From contig NZ_PEBU01000006.1 of the NCBI RefSeq assembly GCF_002887595.1, positions 124,001 to 188,000 on the forward strand: a stretch of 64,000 nucleotides of DNA. Direction: 5' to 3'. Under the pieces are notes generated by a model. The model did no database searches and was not told where the DNA came from. It saw only the letters and a list, made by a program, of their open reading frames with translations. This document shows, piece by piece, positions 7,246 through 16,920 of this stretch. This DNA is from Bowmanella denitrificans (GTDB lineage: Bacteria > Pseudomonadota > Gammaproteobacteria > Enterobacterales > Alteromonadaceae). The translations under genes were made by a program, and so were the position numbers. Numbering within the stretch: the first letter of the stretch is position 1; every line of letters begins with the position of its first letter.

Positions 7246-9999
7246 ATGTATATGAAATCCAGACTAGCTGGAGCTGTGCGCATGGCGCTGGCTCTGGGAG
7301 CTACTTCTGTTGCGTTTTCACCCGTTGCCTTTGCTCAAGAAGGTCAAAACACTGAAGGCGCCGAAGCCGTTGAAAAAATCTCTGTAACAGGTTCTCGCAT
7401 TAAGCGTACTGATATGGAGTCTGCCAGCCCCATTACTGTTCTGACGGCTCAGGACTTGGAAGCAGCTGGTGTACCTACTATCGAAAAATACATCCAAGCG
7501 CTGCCAGCGGTGAATGGTTCTGCCCAGGGTTCTAACGTGAACAACGGCAGTAACGGTTCTGCCACTGTATCTCTGCGTGGCTTGGGTTCAGGCCGTACTC
7601 TGATTTTGGTGAATGGTCGTCGTACCGCGTTTAGTGATCTGAACTCCATCCCAATGTCATTCGTAGAGCGTGTAGAAGTTCTGCGTGATGGTGCTTCTAC
7701 TGTATATGGTTCAGACGCCATCGCTGGTGTTGTGAACTTTATTACCAAGCGTAATTTTGAAGGTGCTGAGTTTGTTGCTCAGTACGACTTGTCTGGCAAA
7801 GGTGATGGCGAAACATCGAAAGTAGCCGCTACTGTTGGTACCTCAAATGACAAGGGCAACGTGGTGCTGTCATTGGAATACACCAATCGTCAGCCAATTG
7901 GTCAGAAAGACCGTGATTTCTCTGAATGTCCTCTACAGGATGATGGTGCTGGTGGTGTTGAATGCTGGGGTTCTGGTACTACAGCAATGGGCACCTGGAC
8001 ATCATTGACCCCTGGTACCACCTTAAAGAGCATGGTGGTTGATCCAAACACCGGTGAAATTCGCAAATTGAATGGCGCAACAGATGCCTATAACTTTGCA
8101 ACTACCAGCTACATGGTGACGCCGCAGGAAGTGTTCAGTATCAACGCTGCTGCCAGCTATGAAGTGTTTGACGAAACCACGGTATTTCTGGAAGGTGGTT
8201 TTACCAACCGTCAGTCAGACCAGTTGATGGGCCCTGAAGGTACTTTCTGGGGACAAATTGTTACTGCTGATCACCCGGACAACCCTATCGGCGAAGAGTT
8301 GGTAATCAACCGCCGTTTGACCGAGACCGGTGGTCGTGCCTTTACGCAGGATTTTTCTGATTACCGCATGGTATTCGGTTTCGAAGGCTTCCTGGACAAT
8401 GGTTGGGCCTGGGATGTGTCCTATAACTACGCGCGCTTCGTAGATGCGCGGGTTGATTTTGGCCGTGCCAACCCCAAACGTTTCGGTAACCTGACCGACC
8501 CCACTAAGTGTGCCGCTGATGCGCTGTGTCCTGGGTTGTGGAACCCCTTTGTTATGGACAGTCTGACTCAGGCCCAGCTTGATTATGCGTTCCTGCCTAA
8601 CTCACCTGTTGTACGTGGTACTACCAAACAGTTACTGGCTAACCTGACTGGCGACCTGGGTGATTTCGAATTACCTGCAGGCCCAGTCGCCTGGGCTGTG
8701 GGTATTGAAAAGCGTTGGGAAGACTATCTGTTCCAACCTGATGGTGCAGCACTGATTGGTGAGATTTACTCAGTAGCCGGTGAGAAAACCGAAGGTCAAT
8801 ACGACGTAACGGAAACTTACCTGGAACTGAGCGTGCCTCTGCTGGCCGACCTGCCTGGAGTGGAGTCTCTGAACCTGTCTGCTGCAGTACGTCGTTCAGA
8901 CTATAACTTCCTGGATGCACAAACCAACACCAAAATTGGTCTGGAATATACCCCGTTTGACGGTTTGTTAATTCGTGCCACTAAGGCAGATGGTTTCCGT
9001 GCACCGAGCATCAGTGAACTGTTTGCACCGCAGCAGGAATCTAACCTGAACTACAACGAACCTTGTACTAAGTACGCAACCGGTACTCAGAGTGCTACCG
9101 TTAAGGCCAACTGCGCGGCAGACGGCTTACCGGGCGACTTCGAGCTGACCTCTAACCAGTCCAGTTCTATCGTCGGTGGTAACCCTGACCTGCAACCTGA
9201 AGAGTCAGAAAGCTTGACCGTAGGTTTTGTGTATACACCTGACTTCATTGAGAACTTCAGTGTTGCAGTAGACTACTTTGATATTGAAATCACCAACGGT
9301 ATCGGTACCGCAGGGACCAGTAATATCATCAATGGCTGTTATGAAAGTGCCAACTTCAGCAGCCCATTGTGTAGTTTGATTGTTGGTGCAGCAGCTGTTG
9401 ACCGCGTACCTTATCCAACTTCACCGCGTCGCGATGTGTTAGGTGCCATGGCTGGTATCATGGTAACTAACGCTAACCTGGCAACCTTTGAAACGGCCGG
9501 TGTGGACTTCGACGCCAGCTACAGCATGGATATGGGTGAAGGTAGCCTGAAAATGCGTTTAGATGGTACCTGGTTGGACAAATACAACTATGTTCCATTT
9601 GATGGTGAAGAGATGATCCATCTGGCTGGTTACTATGGTGAAGACCAGTGGGAGAACAACGTCGCAGCGTTCTCTGAACTGCGTACTAACTTTACCGCCA
9701 CTTATACTGCAGGTGATTACTCATTCACGTGGATGGCCCGTTTCATGATGGGTACTGACGATGAGACGGTAGAGGACCTGGCTGCCAGTGATAACACCAG
9801 TAACCATGCCGGTTCAGTGGTTTATCACGACATTCAGGGTAGCTACTACATGGATAACTACACCTTTACCTTGGGTGCAAGAAACCTGTTTGATAAAGAG
9901 CCACCTTACACCACCAACAATGATGATATGAATACTCTGTCATCTTCATACGATACCGCAGGTATGTACTGGTATGCTCGTGTGACTGCCAAGTTCTAA
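7246..9999 (+). CDS. TonB-dependent outer-membrane receptor
   Basis: Outer-membrane transporter of 917 residues taking up an unknown substrate with energy from TonB/ExbB/ExbD. A signal peptide ends near residue 30 (AFSPVAFAQ). A TonB-box-like EKISVTGSR, a plug domain (about 55-170, with LRDGASTVYGSDAIAGVVNF) and a large beta-barrel follow. The chain ends in an aromatic residue (VTAKF), the signature for BAM insertion. A Shine-Dalgarno GGGAGA sits 6 bp before the ATG, and a strong terminator follows. The barrel resembles the large receptors common in Alteromonadales and Xanthomonadales, often for glycans or peptides. Neighbouring hydroxylases and a nearby TonB2 operon suggest a specialised uptake locus; the substrate is unknown. 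Confidence 0.93.
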   Translation: MYMKSRLAGAVRMALALGATSVAFSPVAFAQEGQNTEGAEAVEKISVTGSRIKRTDMESASPITVLTAQDLEAAGVPTIEKYIQALPAVNGSAQGSNVNNGSNGSATVSLRGLGSGRTLILVNGRRTAFSDLNSIPMSFVERVEVLRDGASTVYGSDAIAGVVNFITKRNFEGAEFVAQYDLSGKGDGETSKVAATVGTSNDKGNVVLSLEYTNRQPIGQKDRDFSECPLQDDGAGGVECWGSGTTAMGTWTSLTPGTTLKSMVVDPNTGEIRKLNGATDAYNFATTSYMVTPQEVFSINAAASYEVFDETTVFLEGGFTNRQSDQLMGPEGTFWGQIVTADHPDNPIGEELVINRRLTETGGRAFTQDFSDYRMVFGFEGFLDNGWAWDVSYNYARFVDARVDFGRANPKRFGNLTDPTKCAADALCPGLWNPFVMDSLTQAQLDYAFLPNSPVVRGTTKQLLANLTGDLGDFELPAGPVAWAVGIEKRWEDYLFQPDGAALIGEIYSVAGEKTEGQYDVTETYLELSVPLLADLPGVESLNLSAAVRRSDYNFLDAQTNTKIGLEYTPFDGLLIRATKADGFRAPSISELFAPQQESNLNYNEPCTKYATGTQSATVKANCAADGLPGDFELTSNQSSSIVGGNPDLQPEESESLTVGFVYTPDFIENFSVAVDYFDIEITNGIGTAGTSNIINGCYESANFSSPLCSLIVGAAAVDRVPYPTSPRRDVLGAMAGIMVTNANLATFETAGVDFDASYSMDMGEGSLKMRLDGTWLDKYNYVPFDGEEMIHLAGYYGEDQWENNVAAFSELRTNFTATYTAGDYSFTWMARFMMGTDDETVEDLAASDNTSNHAGSVVYHDIQGSYYMDNYTFTLGARNLFDKEPPYTTNNDDMNTLSSSYDTAGMYWYARVTAKF

Positions 10000-10016
10000 A
10001 TCGAACTTGCTTAAAG

Positions 10017-10044
10017 AACCAGCCGAAAGGCTGGTTTTTTTTTG
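10017..10044 (+). terminator. Rho-independent terminator after the TonB receptor
   Basis: Stem AACCAGCC/GGCTGGTT with a GAAA-like loop, followed by a run of T. It separates the receptor transcript from the oxygenase gene 45 bp downstream. Confidence 0.9.
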
Positions 10045-10088
10045 TTAGTCTAATGTGATAAGACTTTTGTGGGTCATAAGGTGAAGTT

Positions 10089-11885
10089 ATGTCTGTTAAC
10101 GCACAAAAGCTGATGCAACAAGCCGTTGCACTTTATCAGCAACAAAATTACCTGGCTGCGGAGCAAATGCTGAGGCAGTTAATCGGTGTGGGTAATGTCC
10201 ATCCACTGGTGTGGCATATCTATGCCCTTAGTTTACGCAAACTGGGTCGGCTGCATGAGAGTGAGAGTGCATTCAACCAAGCCATTAAAATAGCGCCTAA
10301 TGACCCGGAAGTGCACAATAATTTTGGCAATCTGCAAAAGCAAAAGGGTAACGTTGAAAAAGCGTTAGCGCTTTTTCAACAAGCGTTGGATCTTAAGCCG
10401 GGTTTTGCTGATGCATCCTACAACGCCGGATTATTGCATTTTGAACAAAAGCGGTTCACTTCTGCATTAGCACTATTTGGTCATGCCTTAGACGCCAAGC
10501 CTGCTTTTGTGTCGGCCGCTGTAATGTTTGCCAGTTGTTGTATGGAGTTGGGGCAAATTGACATGGCGCTTGAACGCCTGACAAAGCTCATTAACCTGGT
10601 ATCAGACAAAGATCGAATACTGTTGTCGCTTGCGCAATGTCACCGAGCGAAAGGGCAGTATCAACTGGCGATAGAGTGCTTACGGGAAAGTCGCTTATCT
10701 GCATCCTGCTGCAAAGAATTGGCAACCAATCTGTTTCTCAACGGGAAGTGTGAGGAGGCCGAACAAATATTACTCGATGCACTCAAACAGGAGCCCGGTA
10801 ATCTGTCTTTGCATCAGGGATTGTCAGAAATACGCTGGCTCAATAGTGACACGGCGTGGTTGAAAAGTTATGAGGACGCACTGCGTGGTTCGCCTGAAAA
10901 TTGGGCGCTGCGCTGTGATTTAAGCAACAAACTGCTAAAGGCGGGATATTTGCCACAGGCCGAAGCTGTGCTGAACGCGACTTCTGCAACGGACTGGCCA
11001 ACTCAGGCCTTGCTGTTAAAAGGCCACATATTGCGTGAACAAGGTCAACTGGCGGCGGCCAAATCCACGTTGGAAATAGCGGTGAGTCAGTCTAAGAGAG
11101 AGGCTCAGGTGCTAAATGAGTTAATGCTTTGCTATTTGGCAACCGAAGATTTTGATGCGGCAAATCAGCTATGCACAGAATTAACGGAAAGGTACAGCGA
11201 AAATCAGGCGTGGTGGTCAATGCGGGCGGCCTGTTTGAAGTTATCCGGCAATTTGACCGCATACCGACAGCTTTATGACCTGGACCGATTTGTTAAAGCT
11301 TATGAGCTTCCCTGTCCTGACGGTTTCACTGCTATTACCGACTTTAATCTGCAATTACTCGATGATTTGGAAAAGTTACACAGCAGCCGGAATCATCCAC
11401 TTGTGCAGTCGTTACGAACGGGCACACAAACCGAAGGACATCTATTTCGCCGTGACGAAGGCAGTATTAAGTTACTTGAACAGCAGTTACGTTATGTCGT
11501 TGAGCAACATATCGACACCTTGCCTAAAGACCATACGCATCCTTTTTTACAACGTATCAGCCGGGAAGTCATATTCAGTGGGGCCTGGTCGGTCAGGCTG
11601 AATAAAAGTGGATTCCATCGTAACCACTATCATAGCGAAGGGTGGATCAGTGGCAGCTATTACGTTTCGGTTCCTAATGCAGTTAACCAGCAAGGAAACG
11701 GCTGGATAAAATTTGGCCAGGCCGAACTGGGACGTCAGATAAGCATGCAGGCTGACTATATGATAAAGCCGCAGGCTGGTACTGTGGTGCTGTTTCCCTC
11801 CATGATGTGGCATGGCACCGAACCTTTTGATGACAATCAATATCGCGTGACAGTTGCCTTTGATATCGTACCAATTAAAAAATAA
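10089..11885 (+). CDS. TPR-repeat protein with C-terminal 2OG-Fe(II) oxygenase domain
   Basis: A 598-residue two-part protein. The N-terminal 400 residues are tetratricopeptide repeats (for example NDPEVHNNFGNLQKQKGN), probably for binding a protein or peptide. The last 110 residues look like the putative 2OG-Fe(II) oxygenase family TIGR02466. Likely iron ligands are in RNHYHSEGW and in MMWHGTEPF, and the 2-oxoglutarate arginine is in NQYRVTVAF. No signal peptide is present, so it is cytoplasmic. Shine-Dalgarno AAGGTGA precedes the ATG. It starts a three-gene run with a methyltransferase-like protein and an Asp/Asn hydroxylase. Modification of a protein or peptide is plausible, but the target is unknown. 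Confidence 0.82.
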   Translation: MSVNAQKLMQQAVALYQQQNYLAAEQMLRQLIGVGNVHPLVWHIYALSLRKLGRLHESESAFNQAIKIAPNDPEVHNNFGNLQKQKGNVEKALALFQQALDLKPGFADASYNAGLLHFEQKRFTSALALFGHALDAKPAFVSAAVMFASCCMELGQIDMALERLTKLINLVSDKDRILLSLAQCHRAKGQYQLAIECLRESRLSASCCKELATNLFLNGKCEEAEQILLDALKQEPGNLSLHQGLSEIRWLNSDTAWLKSYEDALRGSPENWALRCDLSNKLLKAGYLPQAEAVLNATSATDWPTQALLLKGHILREQGQLAAAKSTLEIAVSQSKREAQVLNELMLCYLATEDFDAANQLCTELTERYSENQAWWSMRAACLKLSGNLTAYRQLYDLDRFVKAYELPCPDGFTAITDFNLQLLDDLEKLHSSRNHPLVQSLRTGTQTEGHLFRRDEGSIKLLEQQLRYVVEQHIDTLPKDHTHPFLQRISREVIFSGAWSVRLNKSGFHRNHYHSEGWISGSYYVSVPNAVNQQGNGWIKFGQAELGRQISMQADYMIKPQAGTVVLFPSMMWHGTEPFDDNQYRVTVAFDIVPIKK

Positions 11886-11897
11886 ATGGAGACCAGC

Positions 11898-12650
11898 ATG
11901 TTTTGGGGAAACTTCAGCAATGCACAAAGCAGTGATGACCGTTTAAAGCGTCATCCTGGTGCCATAGAGATGTCTAAAAGTGAGATGTTTCTTGCATCCT
12001 GCAGCAATATTTTACGTAACGCCTACGGCTTTTTTCGTTCCACGGAGCAAGGCGTTGCCGTGGATGAACAGGGGAACTACCTCCCTCTTTATACCTACCC
12101 GGCCATTGAGTACCTGATTCAGTTTGACTATCGAAATAAGCGTATTTTTGAATACGGTGCAGGTATGTCAACTTTGTTTTGGATGGAAAGGGCGGAAATA
12201 GTGGTCAGTGCCGAGAATAATGCTGAGTGGTACAACAGCCTGATTCCAAAACTCAATGACAAGGTTAAGCTTATACTGGCTCAGGGGGATATGTTCCCTT
12301 TCGTTTTAGAACAACAGCAAGGCGAGTTCGATCTTATTGTGATAGATGGCGCTGGATATAGATTTGACTCGGCAGCTGTTGCCTTAACTAAGTTAGCCAG
12401 AGGGGGGGCAATAGTACTGGACAATGCTGACTGGCACCCCAATACAGCAAGATTATTGAGAGAGGGGGGGCTGATTCAGGTCGATATGAGTGGTTTCAAA
12501 CCTTGTGAATGTCATACATCAACGACATCTATTTTTCTGCATCGAGACTTTAATTTCCCTACCTTGGATAGCAGGCAACCAGCTTATGCAAAGGGCGCTA
12601 AGCTTATTCACTCTGAAGATTGGGACAAGCCATATGCCAAGCGTGGATAA
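11898..12650 (+). CDS. SAM-methyltransferase-like protein of unknown substrate
   Basis: A 250-residue cytoplasmic protein with a Rossmann-type methyltransferase signature: motif I is FEYGAGMST, the acidic motif II follows (VVSAENNAEW), and FDLIVIDGAGYRFD resembles motif IV. The start is set at 11898 because GGAGA lies 5 bp upstream; the ATG at 11886 overlaps the previous stop and has no good ribosome site. It follows the TPR-oxygenase by 12 bp and overlaps the region upstream of the beta-hydroxylase start, so the three are co-transcribed. Similar open-ended family members act in glycan or natural product modification. No substrate can be assigned. Confidence 0.7.
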   Translation: MFWGNFSNAQSSDDRLKRHPGAIEMSKSEMFLASCSNILRNAYGFFRSTEQGVAVDEQGNYLPLYTYPAIEYLIQFDYRNKRIFEYGAGMSTLFWMERAEIVVSAENNAEWYNSLIPKLNDKVKLILAQGDMFPFVLEQQQGEFDLIVIDGAGYRFDSAAVALTKLARGGAIVLDNADWHPNTARLLREGGLIQVDMSGFKPCECHTSTTSIFLHRDFNFPTLDSRQPAYAKGAKLIHSEDWDKPYAKRG

Positions 12651-12685
12651 CCAAGAGGTATCCGAGTACAAAAAAGAGCTGCACT

Positions 12686-13966
12686 ATGACATCATCACTT
12701 TTGTTAACCCAAGCCAGGCAAGAACGGCAGGCAGGGCGTGATCAGAACGCTGCCGTTTATTATCGGCAATTGCTTGACGTGCCGGAATGGCGTCAGGAAG
12801 CACAAGATTTTTTGCTCCAATTCGGCATGAAGTCCGGTAACTATGCTGATGTGGTTTACTTGCTAGAAGTCATGATAAGTGGGGCAAACGCTAAAGTTCA
12901 GCTGCATTTATTGTTAGGACAAGCGCTGCAGAAACTGACCGATGCTGATCCAACTGGGACAGCGTTATCAGATATTGTTAAAGGTTTACCTTTCGCCTAT
13001 TCGAGCCGACTTATTCTGGGGCGGCTTAAGGAAGTGCGCGGTGATGTTGCACAAGCCATGCGCGATTATCTGGTTGCCATCAATACGGCGAATGGCAAAG
13101 GGTATTGGCATAATGAGGCTTCAACTCCACCTTGGTGTCGTCCGTTTGTCAGCCACGCTTTGGTCGCCGTTCAGCAATACCGGCAGGAACTTTTTCATAC
13201 CTGGCTTGAACCTGTTTGGCATCAGTTTGGCCGACAGGACATGAGCAGAGTAGAAAAAGCAGTAAAAATGTACAGCGGCGAGATTCCCAAAGTCCTGGCG
13301 GATAGCAGACAGGTGCCGTCTTTTCTCTATGTACCTGATCTACCCATTTGCCCGGTGTTTGAACGGCAAGAACTTGTGTTTGCTGAAGAATATGAAAGTC
13401 AGGCGCAGCTCATAAAAGAAGAATTACTTAACTTGCTGAATTCTGGCAATACGTTCAAGCCATTTCAGGAAGGCAAGGCGGGTGAAGGGTTAACCAAAGG
13501 AGGCGAATGGAATGCATACTTCTTCCACCGCCATGGGCAGGACTTCGACGTGGCACACCAGCAATGCCCCCACACATCAAAGGCCTTGTCTGGATTGCCT
13601 TTAGTTAACATACAAGAGCATGCTCCGGAGGTGTGCTTTTCTATTATGCAGCCAGGGACACATATCCTGCCTCACCGGGGGGTAACCAACAGCCGGGTTG
13701 TGCTTCATCTCGGCTTGGTAATTCCGCAACATTGTCGGCTGAATTTATTGGATGTGCAGGAAATTACCTGGCAAGAAGGGCGAACCTTTGCATTTGATGA
13801 TACATACTTACATGAAGCTTGGAATCGAAGTAATGAGTACCGGGCTGTTTTGTTGGCGGATATCTGGAATCCACATTTAACCGAAGAAGAATGTCTGGCA
13901 CTGACGACCCTGATTGAGAAAATAGGGGTGTTCAATCAGGAAACTGCCGCAGTTGATAGCGATTGA
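12686..13966 (+). CDS. Aspartyl/asparaginyl beta-hydroxylase family protein with TPR-like N-terminus
   Basis: A 2-oxoglutarate/Fe(II) oxygenase of the AspH family, 426 residues. The start is taken at 12686 (MTSSLLLTQARQERQ) with AAAGAG upstream. A longer frame from 12620 overlaps the previous gene and is not needed. The N-terminal half is helical and TPR-like; the C-terminal half has the catalytic region, with HILPHRGVTNSR and DTYLHEAWNRS supplying the two histidines and RVVLHLGL in between. Bacterial AspH relatives hydroxylate lipid, peptide or amino-acid side chains. It is the last gene of the three-gene set between the TonB receptor and the TtpC operon. Confidence 0.82.
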   Translation: MTSSLLLTQARQERQAGRDQNAAVYYRQLLDVPEWRQEAQDFLLQFGMKSGNYADVVYLLEVMISGANAKVQLHLLLGQALQKLTDADPTGTALSDIVKGLPFAYSSRLILGRLKEVRGDVAQAMRDYLVAINTANGKGYWHNEASTPPWCRPFVSHALVAVQQYRQELFHTWLEPVWHQFGRQDMSRVEKAVKMYSGEIPKVLADSRQVPSFLYVPDLPICPVFERQELVFAEEYESQAQLIKEELLNLLNSGNTFKPFQEGKAGEGLTKGGEWNAYFFHRHGQDFDVAHQQCPHTSKALSGLPLVNIQEHAPEVCFSIMQPGTHILPHRGVTNSRVVLHLGLVIPQHCRLNLLDVQEITWQEGRTFAFDDTYLHEAWNRSNEYRAVLLADIWNPHLTEEECLALTTLIEKIGVFNQETAAVDSD

Positions 13967-14250
13967 CCAGAATGATCAAACAGTTATATGCTGCTGGTAG
14001 TTGAGCAGGCTGTTCTACTCTGTTATCAATCAGGCCGCATCAGGATAGTATCCGTGGTGGAAGCTTGGTTGTTCACCGTGCCTGACCTTGACATATTCGG
14101 GCGTTCCATGTGAACATTCGGCGTTCGAGTCTTTGCGGCCTGCCGGTCGCATTGGCCGCAATCCAAAATAAGAACCGTTTTTAAGCCCCTCGCAGTCGGC
14201 TAGACCAGGCTGGCTTCGGGGATTCAAGATAAGAAAATTGGTTGGGAACT
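13967..14250 (+). promoter_or_regulatory. Upstream region of the TtpC/TonB2 operon
   Basis: A 284-bp gap. It has a consensus -35 TTGACA (14087-14092) without a good -10. A perfect 8-bp inverted repeat TTGCGGCC/GGCCGCAA lies at 14133-14140 and 14154-14161, and a short direct repeat ATTCGGxCGTTC near 14094-14127. No Fur box was found. The operon promoter must lie here, but its exact position is not clear. Confidence 0.3.
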
Positions 14251-15024
14251 ATGTCCAAAATGAGCAAGAGAAATCTAATTGCTTCTGCCGTTATCGGTGC
14301 ATTCGCACTAGGTAGCAGCCAAGTTGTCTCTGCAGACCCTCTTAAAGATTTGCAAAACGAAGAAGCAAAGATCCACGCGGCTGCAGCGCAATCCCAAAAG
14401 AAAATCGACAAGATTTACGAGCAAACCCAGGAACTGCTGTTTGAATACCGCGGTGTTATTGACGAGACCGAAAACCTGAAGGTTTACAATGATCACCTGG
14501 CTCGTCTGGTTGCTTCTCAGGAAGAAGGTATCGCATCCCTTCAGCGTCAAATCGACGGTATCGAAGGTATTAAGCGCGGCGTAGTTCCTTTGATGTACCG
14601 CATGATTGATGCGCTGGAGCAGTTTATTGAGCTGGACCTGCCTATCAATTACGAAGAGCGTAAAAACCGTGTTGCTCACCTGCGTGACCTGATGGCCAAT
14701 GCCAACGTGACGGTTTCTGAACAGTTCCGTCAGGTACTGGAAGCGTACCTGCTTGAGAACGAGTACGGTAACTCTATCCGTGTTTATCAGGAACAGTTGC
14801 AATTTGAAGGTCAGAACATTGCTGCCGACTTCTTCAACCTGGGCCGTACTGCCCTGTTGGCACTGTCTCTGGACCAGAAGCAAGCCTGGGTTTGGAATAA
14901 CAGCAGCCGTAATTGGGAGCAGCTGGGTGACGAATACCTGAGTTCCGTAGTTAAAGTCATCAAAATGGGCCGTAAGCTGGAGCCATTTGACCTTATCAAA
15001 CTGCCAATTAAAGCTGCGGAGTAA
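14251..15024 (+). CDS. DUF3450 periplasmic coiled-coil protein of a TonB2-type system
   Basis: First gene of a six-gene energy-transduction operon. The protein (about 257 residues) has a signal peptide (LIASAVIGAFALGSSQVVSA), then a long coiled coil (about residues 30-110) and a helical C-domain, typical of DUF3450. In Vibrio and relatives this family is encoded next to TtpC and TonB2. It probably sits in the periplasm, helping TtpC/ExbB engage TonB. The start is likely the ATG at 14251; an in-frame TTG at 14242 and a second ATG at 14260 are alternatives. Five bases separate it from the next gene. Confidence 0.85.
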   Translation: MSKMSKRNLIASAVIGAFALGSSQVVSADPLKDLQNEEAKIHAAAAQSQKKIDKIYEQTQELLFEYRGVIDETENLKVYNDHLARLVASQEEGIASLQRQIDGIEGIKRGVVPLMYRMIDALEQFIELDLPINYEERKNRVAHLRDLMANANVTVSEQFRQVLEAYLLENEYGNSIRVYQEQLQFEGQNIAADFFNLGRTALLALSLDQKQAWVWNNSSRNWEQLGDEYLSSVVKVIKMGRKLEPFDLIKLPIKAAE

Positions 15025-15029
15025 TCAGA

Positions 15030-16382
15030 ATGAAAAACCTATTCAAATCTGCCCTGCTTGCCGCTGCGATGGCTGTAAGCGTTGCACCTGCACAAGCTGC
15101 AACCAGCTTAGATCAGTTGCTGGAACAAGTTAAGAAAAATCGCGTTTCTGAAGCACGTATTAATGCCCAGCGTGAAGCCGAGTTCAATTCAGCTCGTGCC
15201 GATAAGCAGGCGTTGTTGAAAAAAGCCCAGGCTGACCTGAAAGCTGAGCAAGACCGCGGTGATCGTCTGGCTAAACAATACGCTAACAACGAAGTTCGTC
15301 TGGCCGAAAAAGAGCAGGAGCTGAAAAATGCTACCGGCACTTTGGGTGAAATGTTTGGTGTGGTTCGTCAGGCATCCGGTGAAGCGTATGGCGTAATCTC
15401 CAGCTCTATTGTCAGCGCCCAGTATCCAGGCCGTTCCGCCTTCCTGGAAGGTATGGCATCTGAAAGTAAAGGCTTGCCAAATATTCAGGAACTGGAAGAG
15501 TTGTGGTTTGCGCTGCAAACTGAAATGACTGAGTCTGGTAAAGTAGCGCGTTTCGAAACCAACGTTATCAGCCTGGATGGTGGTTCAAGCCGTCAGGAAG
15601 TGGTGCGTGTTGGTACCTTCAACCTGGTAAGCAAAGACGGTTACCTGACGTTTAACGCTGAAAAAGCACAGGTTCAGCCATTGGGACGTCAGCCAGACAG
15701 CTATATGGTTGATGACGCGTCCAGCTTTATGGATGCCACTTCTGGTTTCAATCCTTTCTATGTGGATCCAACCCGCGGTACCATTCTGGGCCTGCTGACT
15801 GCTAAGGCAACTTTGTCTGAGCGTTATCATGCCGGTGGTGTTGTAGGTTATGTCATTACCGCTATGCTGGCTCTGGGCTTCCTGATTGCCATTTACAAGT
15901 TTGTTACTCTGACTGCTATCAGCGCTAAAATGCGTTCACAGTTGAATAACACCAGCAATCCTTCCAGCTCTAACCCTCTGGGTCGTATCCTGAAAGTGTA
16001 TCAGGAGAACAAAGGTGCCGATGCTGAGAACCTGGAATTGAAACTGGATGAAGCCATTTTGCGTGAACTGCCAAGCATTGAGTCTGGTATCAATATCATC
16101 AAGATTTTTGCTGCGGTTGCCCCGCTGCTGGGTCTGTTGGGTACCGTACTGGGTATGATCGCTACCTTCCAGCAAATCACGCTGTTCGGTACCGGTGACC
16201 CGCGCATCATGGCTGGTAGTATCTCTATGGCGTTGGTGACAACCGCGCAAGGTATTATTGCCGCATTGCCTTTGATTCTTCTGCACAGCATTGTGTCTGG
16301 TCGCAGCAAATCCATTGTACATATCCTGGATGAGCAGGCTGCGGGTATCGTAGCGGCTCATGCCGAGGTGGAGAAAGCTTAA
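15030..16382 (+). CDS. ttpC: TtpC-like MotA/TolQ/ExbB proton channel protein with periplasmic N-domain
   Basis: A 450-residue ExbB-like inner-membrane protein. A signal peptide (cleavage near PAQAA, residue 23) and a periplasmic coiled-coil domain (about 25-260) precede the three MotA/TolQ/ExbB transmembrane segments (about 270-292, 352-375, 395-425). The proton-channel core is recognisable as APLLGLLGTVLGMIATF. This is the layout of TtpC, a fourth component required by TonB2 systems in Vibrio and Alteromonadales. It sits directly before a second, short ExbB, so the operon carries two channel-type subunits. The coiled coil presumably contacts DUF3450 or TonB. Confidence 0.88.
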   Translation: MKNLFKSALLAAAMAVSVAPAQAATSLDQLLEQVKKNRVSEARINAQREAEFNSARADKQALLKKAQADLKAEQDRGDRLAKQYANNEVRLAEKEQELKNATGTLGEMFGVVRQASGEAYGVISSSIVSAQYPGRSAFLEGMASESKGLPNIQELEELWFALQTEMTESGKVARFETNVISLDGGSSRQEVVRVGTFNLVSKDGYLTFNAEKAQVQPLGRQPDSYMVDDASSFMDATSGFNPFYVDPTRGTILGLLTAKATLSERYHAGGVVGYVITAMLALGFLIAIYKFVTLTAISAKMRSQLNNTSNPSSSNPLGRILKVYQENKGADAENLELKLDEAILRELPSIESGINIIKIFAAVAPLLGLLGTVLGMIATFQQITLFGTGDPRIMAGSISMALVTTAQGIIAALPLILLHSIVSGRSKSIVHILDEQAAGIVAAHAEVEKA

Positions 16383-16383
16383 T

Positions 16384-16908
16384 ATGCTATACCTGATAGA
16401 ATTATTGGAATCTGTCAGGGATTTTATCGCTACCGGCGGTGACGTACTTTATGTAGTCGCTGCCGCGCTCTTCCTCATGTGGATATTGATGATTGAGCGC
16501 TACTGGTACGTCACCAGCGTTTTCCCTAAGGTGATGAAACAAATCATCACCGACTGGGACGCTAGGAAAGACACCACATCCTGGTATGCGCATAAGATTC
16601 GTGATGCATGGATTTCGCAAGCATCTGACAAACTCAGTGAGAGAATGTTGTTGATTAAAACCTTGGTTGCCATGTGCCCACTTATCGGATTGTTGGGCAC
16701 TGTTACCGGTATGATTACGGTATTTGAAATCATGGCGGTACAGGGGACTGGTAACCCTCGCTTAATGGCCGGTGGTATATCCATGGCCACGATTCCCACC
16801 ATGGCGGGAATGGTTGCGGCGCTTTCAGGTGTGTTCTTCAGCACGCGTCTGGAAGCTAAGGTTAAGATCTCCAAAGAGAAATTAGTCGACAGCTTGCCTC
16901 ATCATTAA
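16384..16908 (+). CDS. exbB2: ExbB-type biopolymer transport protein
   Basis: Inner-membrane proton-channel subunit that energises TonB. It has 174 residues and three membrane segments, with the channel motif CPLIGLLGTVTGMITVF about residues 96-112 and GGISMATIPTMAGM after it. The ATG at 16384 is chosen since it begins right after the ttpC stop (TAATATG) and gives the normal ExbB2 N-terminus MLYLIELLESVRDF; an upstream in-frame ATG at 16360 lies inside ttpC. ExbB2 proteins of this operon type are shorter than E. coli ExbB. It precedes exbD by 12 bp. Confidence 0.92.
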   Translation: MLYLIELLESVRDFIATGGDVLYVVAAALFLMWILMIERYWYVTSVFPKVMKQIITDWDARKDTTSWYAHKIRDAWISQASDKLSERMLLIKTLVAMCPLIGLLGTVTGMITVFEIMAVQGTGNPRLMAGGISMATIPTMAGMVAALSGVFFSTRLEAKVKISKEKLVDSLPHH

Positions 16909-16920
16909 AGAGAGAATTAT

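Noticed and set aside
14308-14883. 191-codon minus-strand frame opposite the DUF3450 gene
   Set aside because: It is antisense to a well-supported gene, has no ribosome site, and shows no domain.
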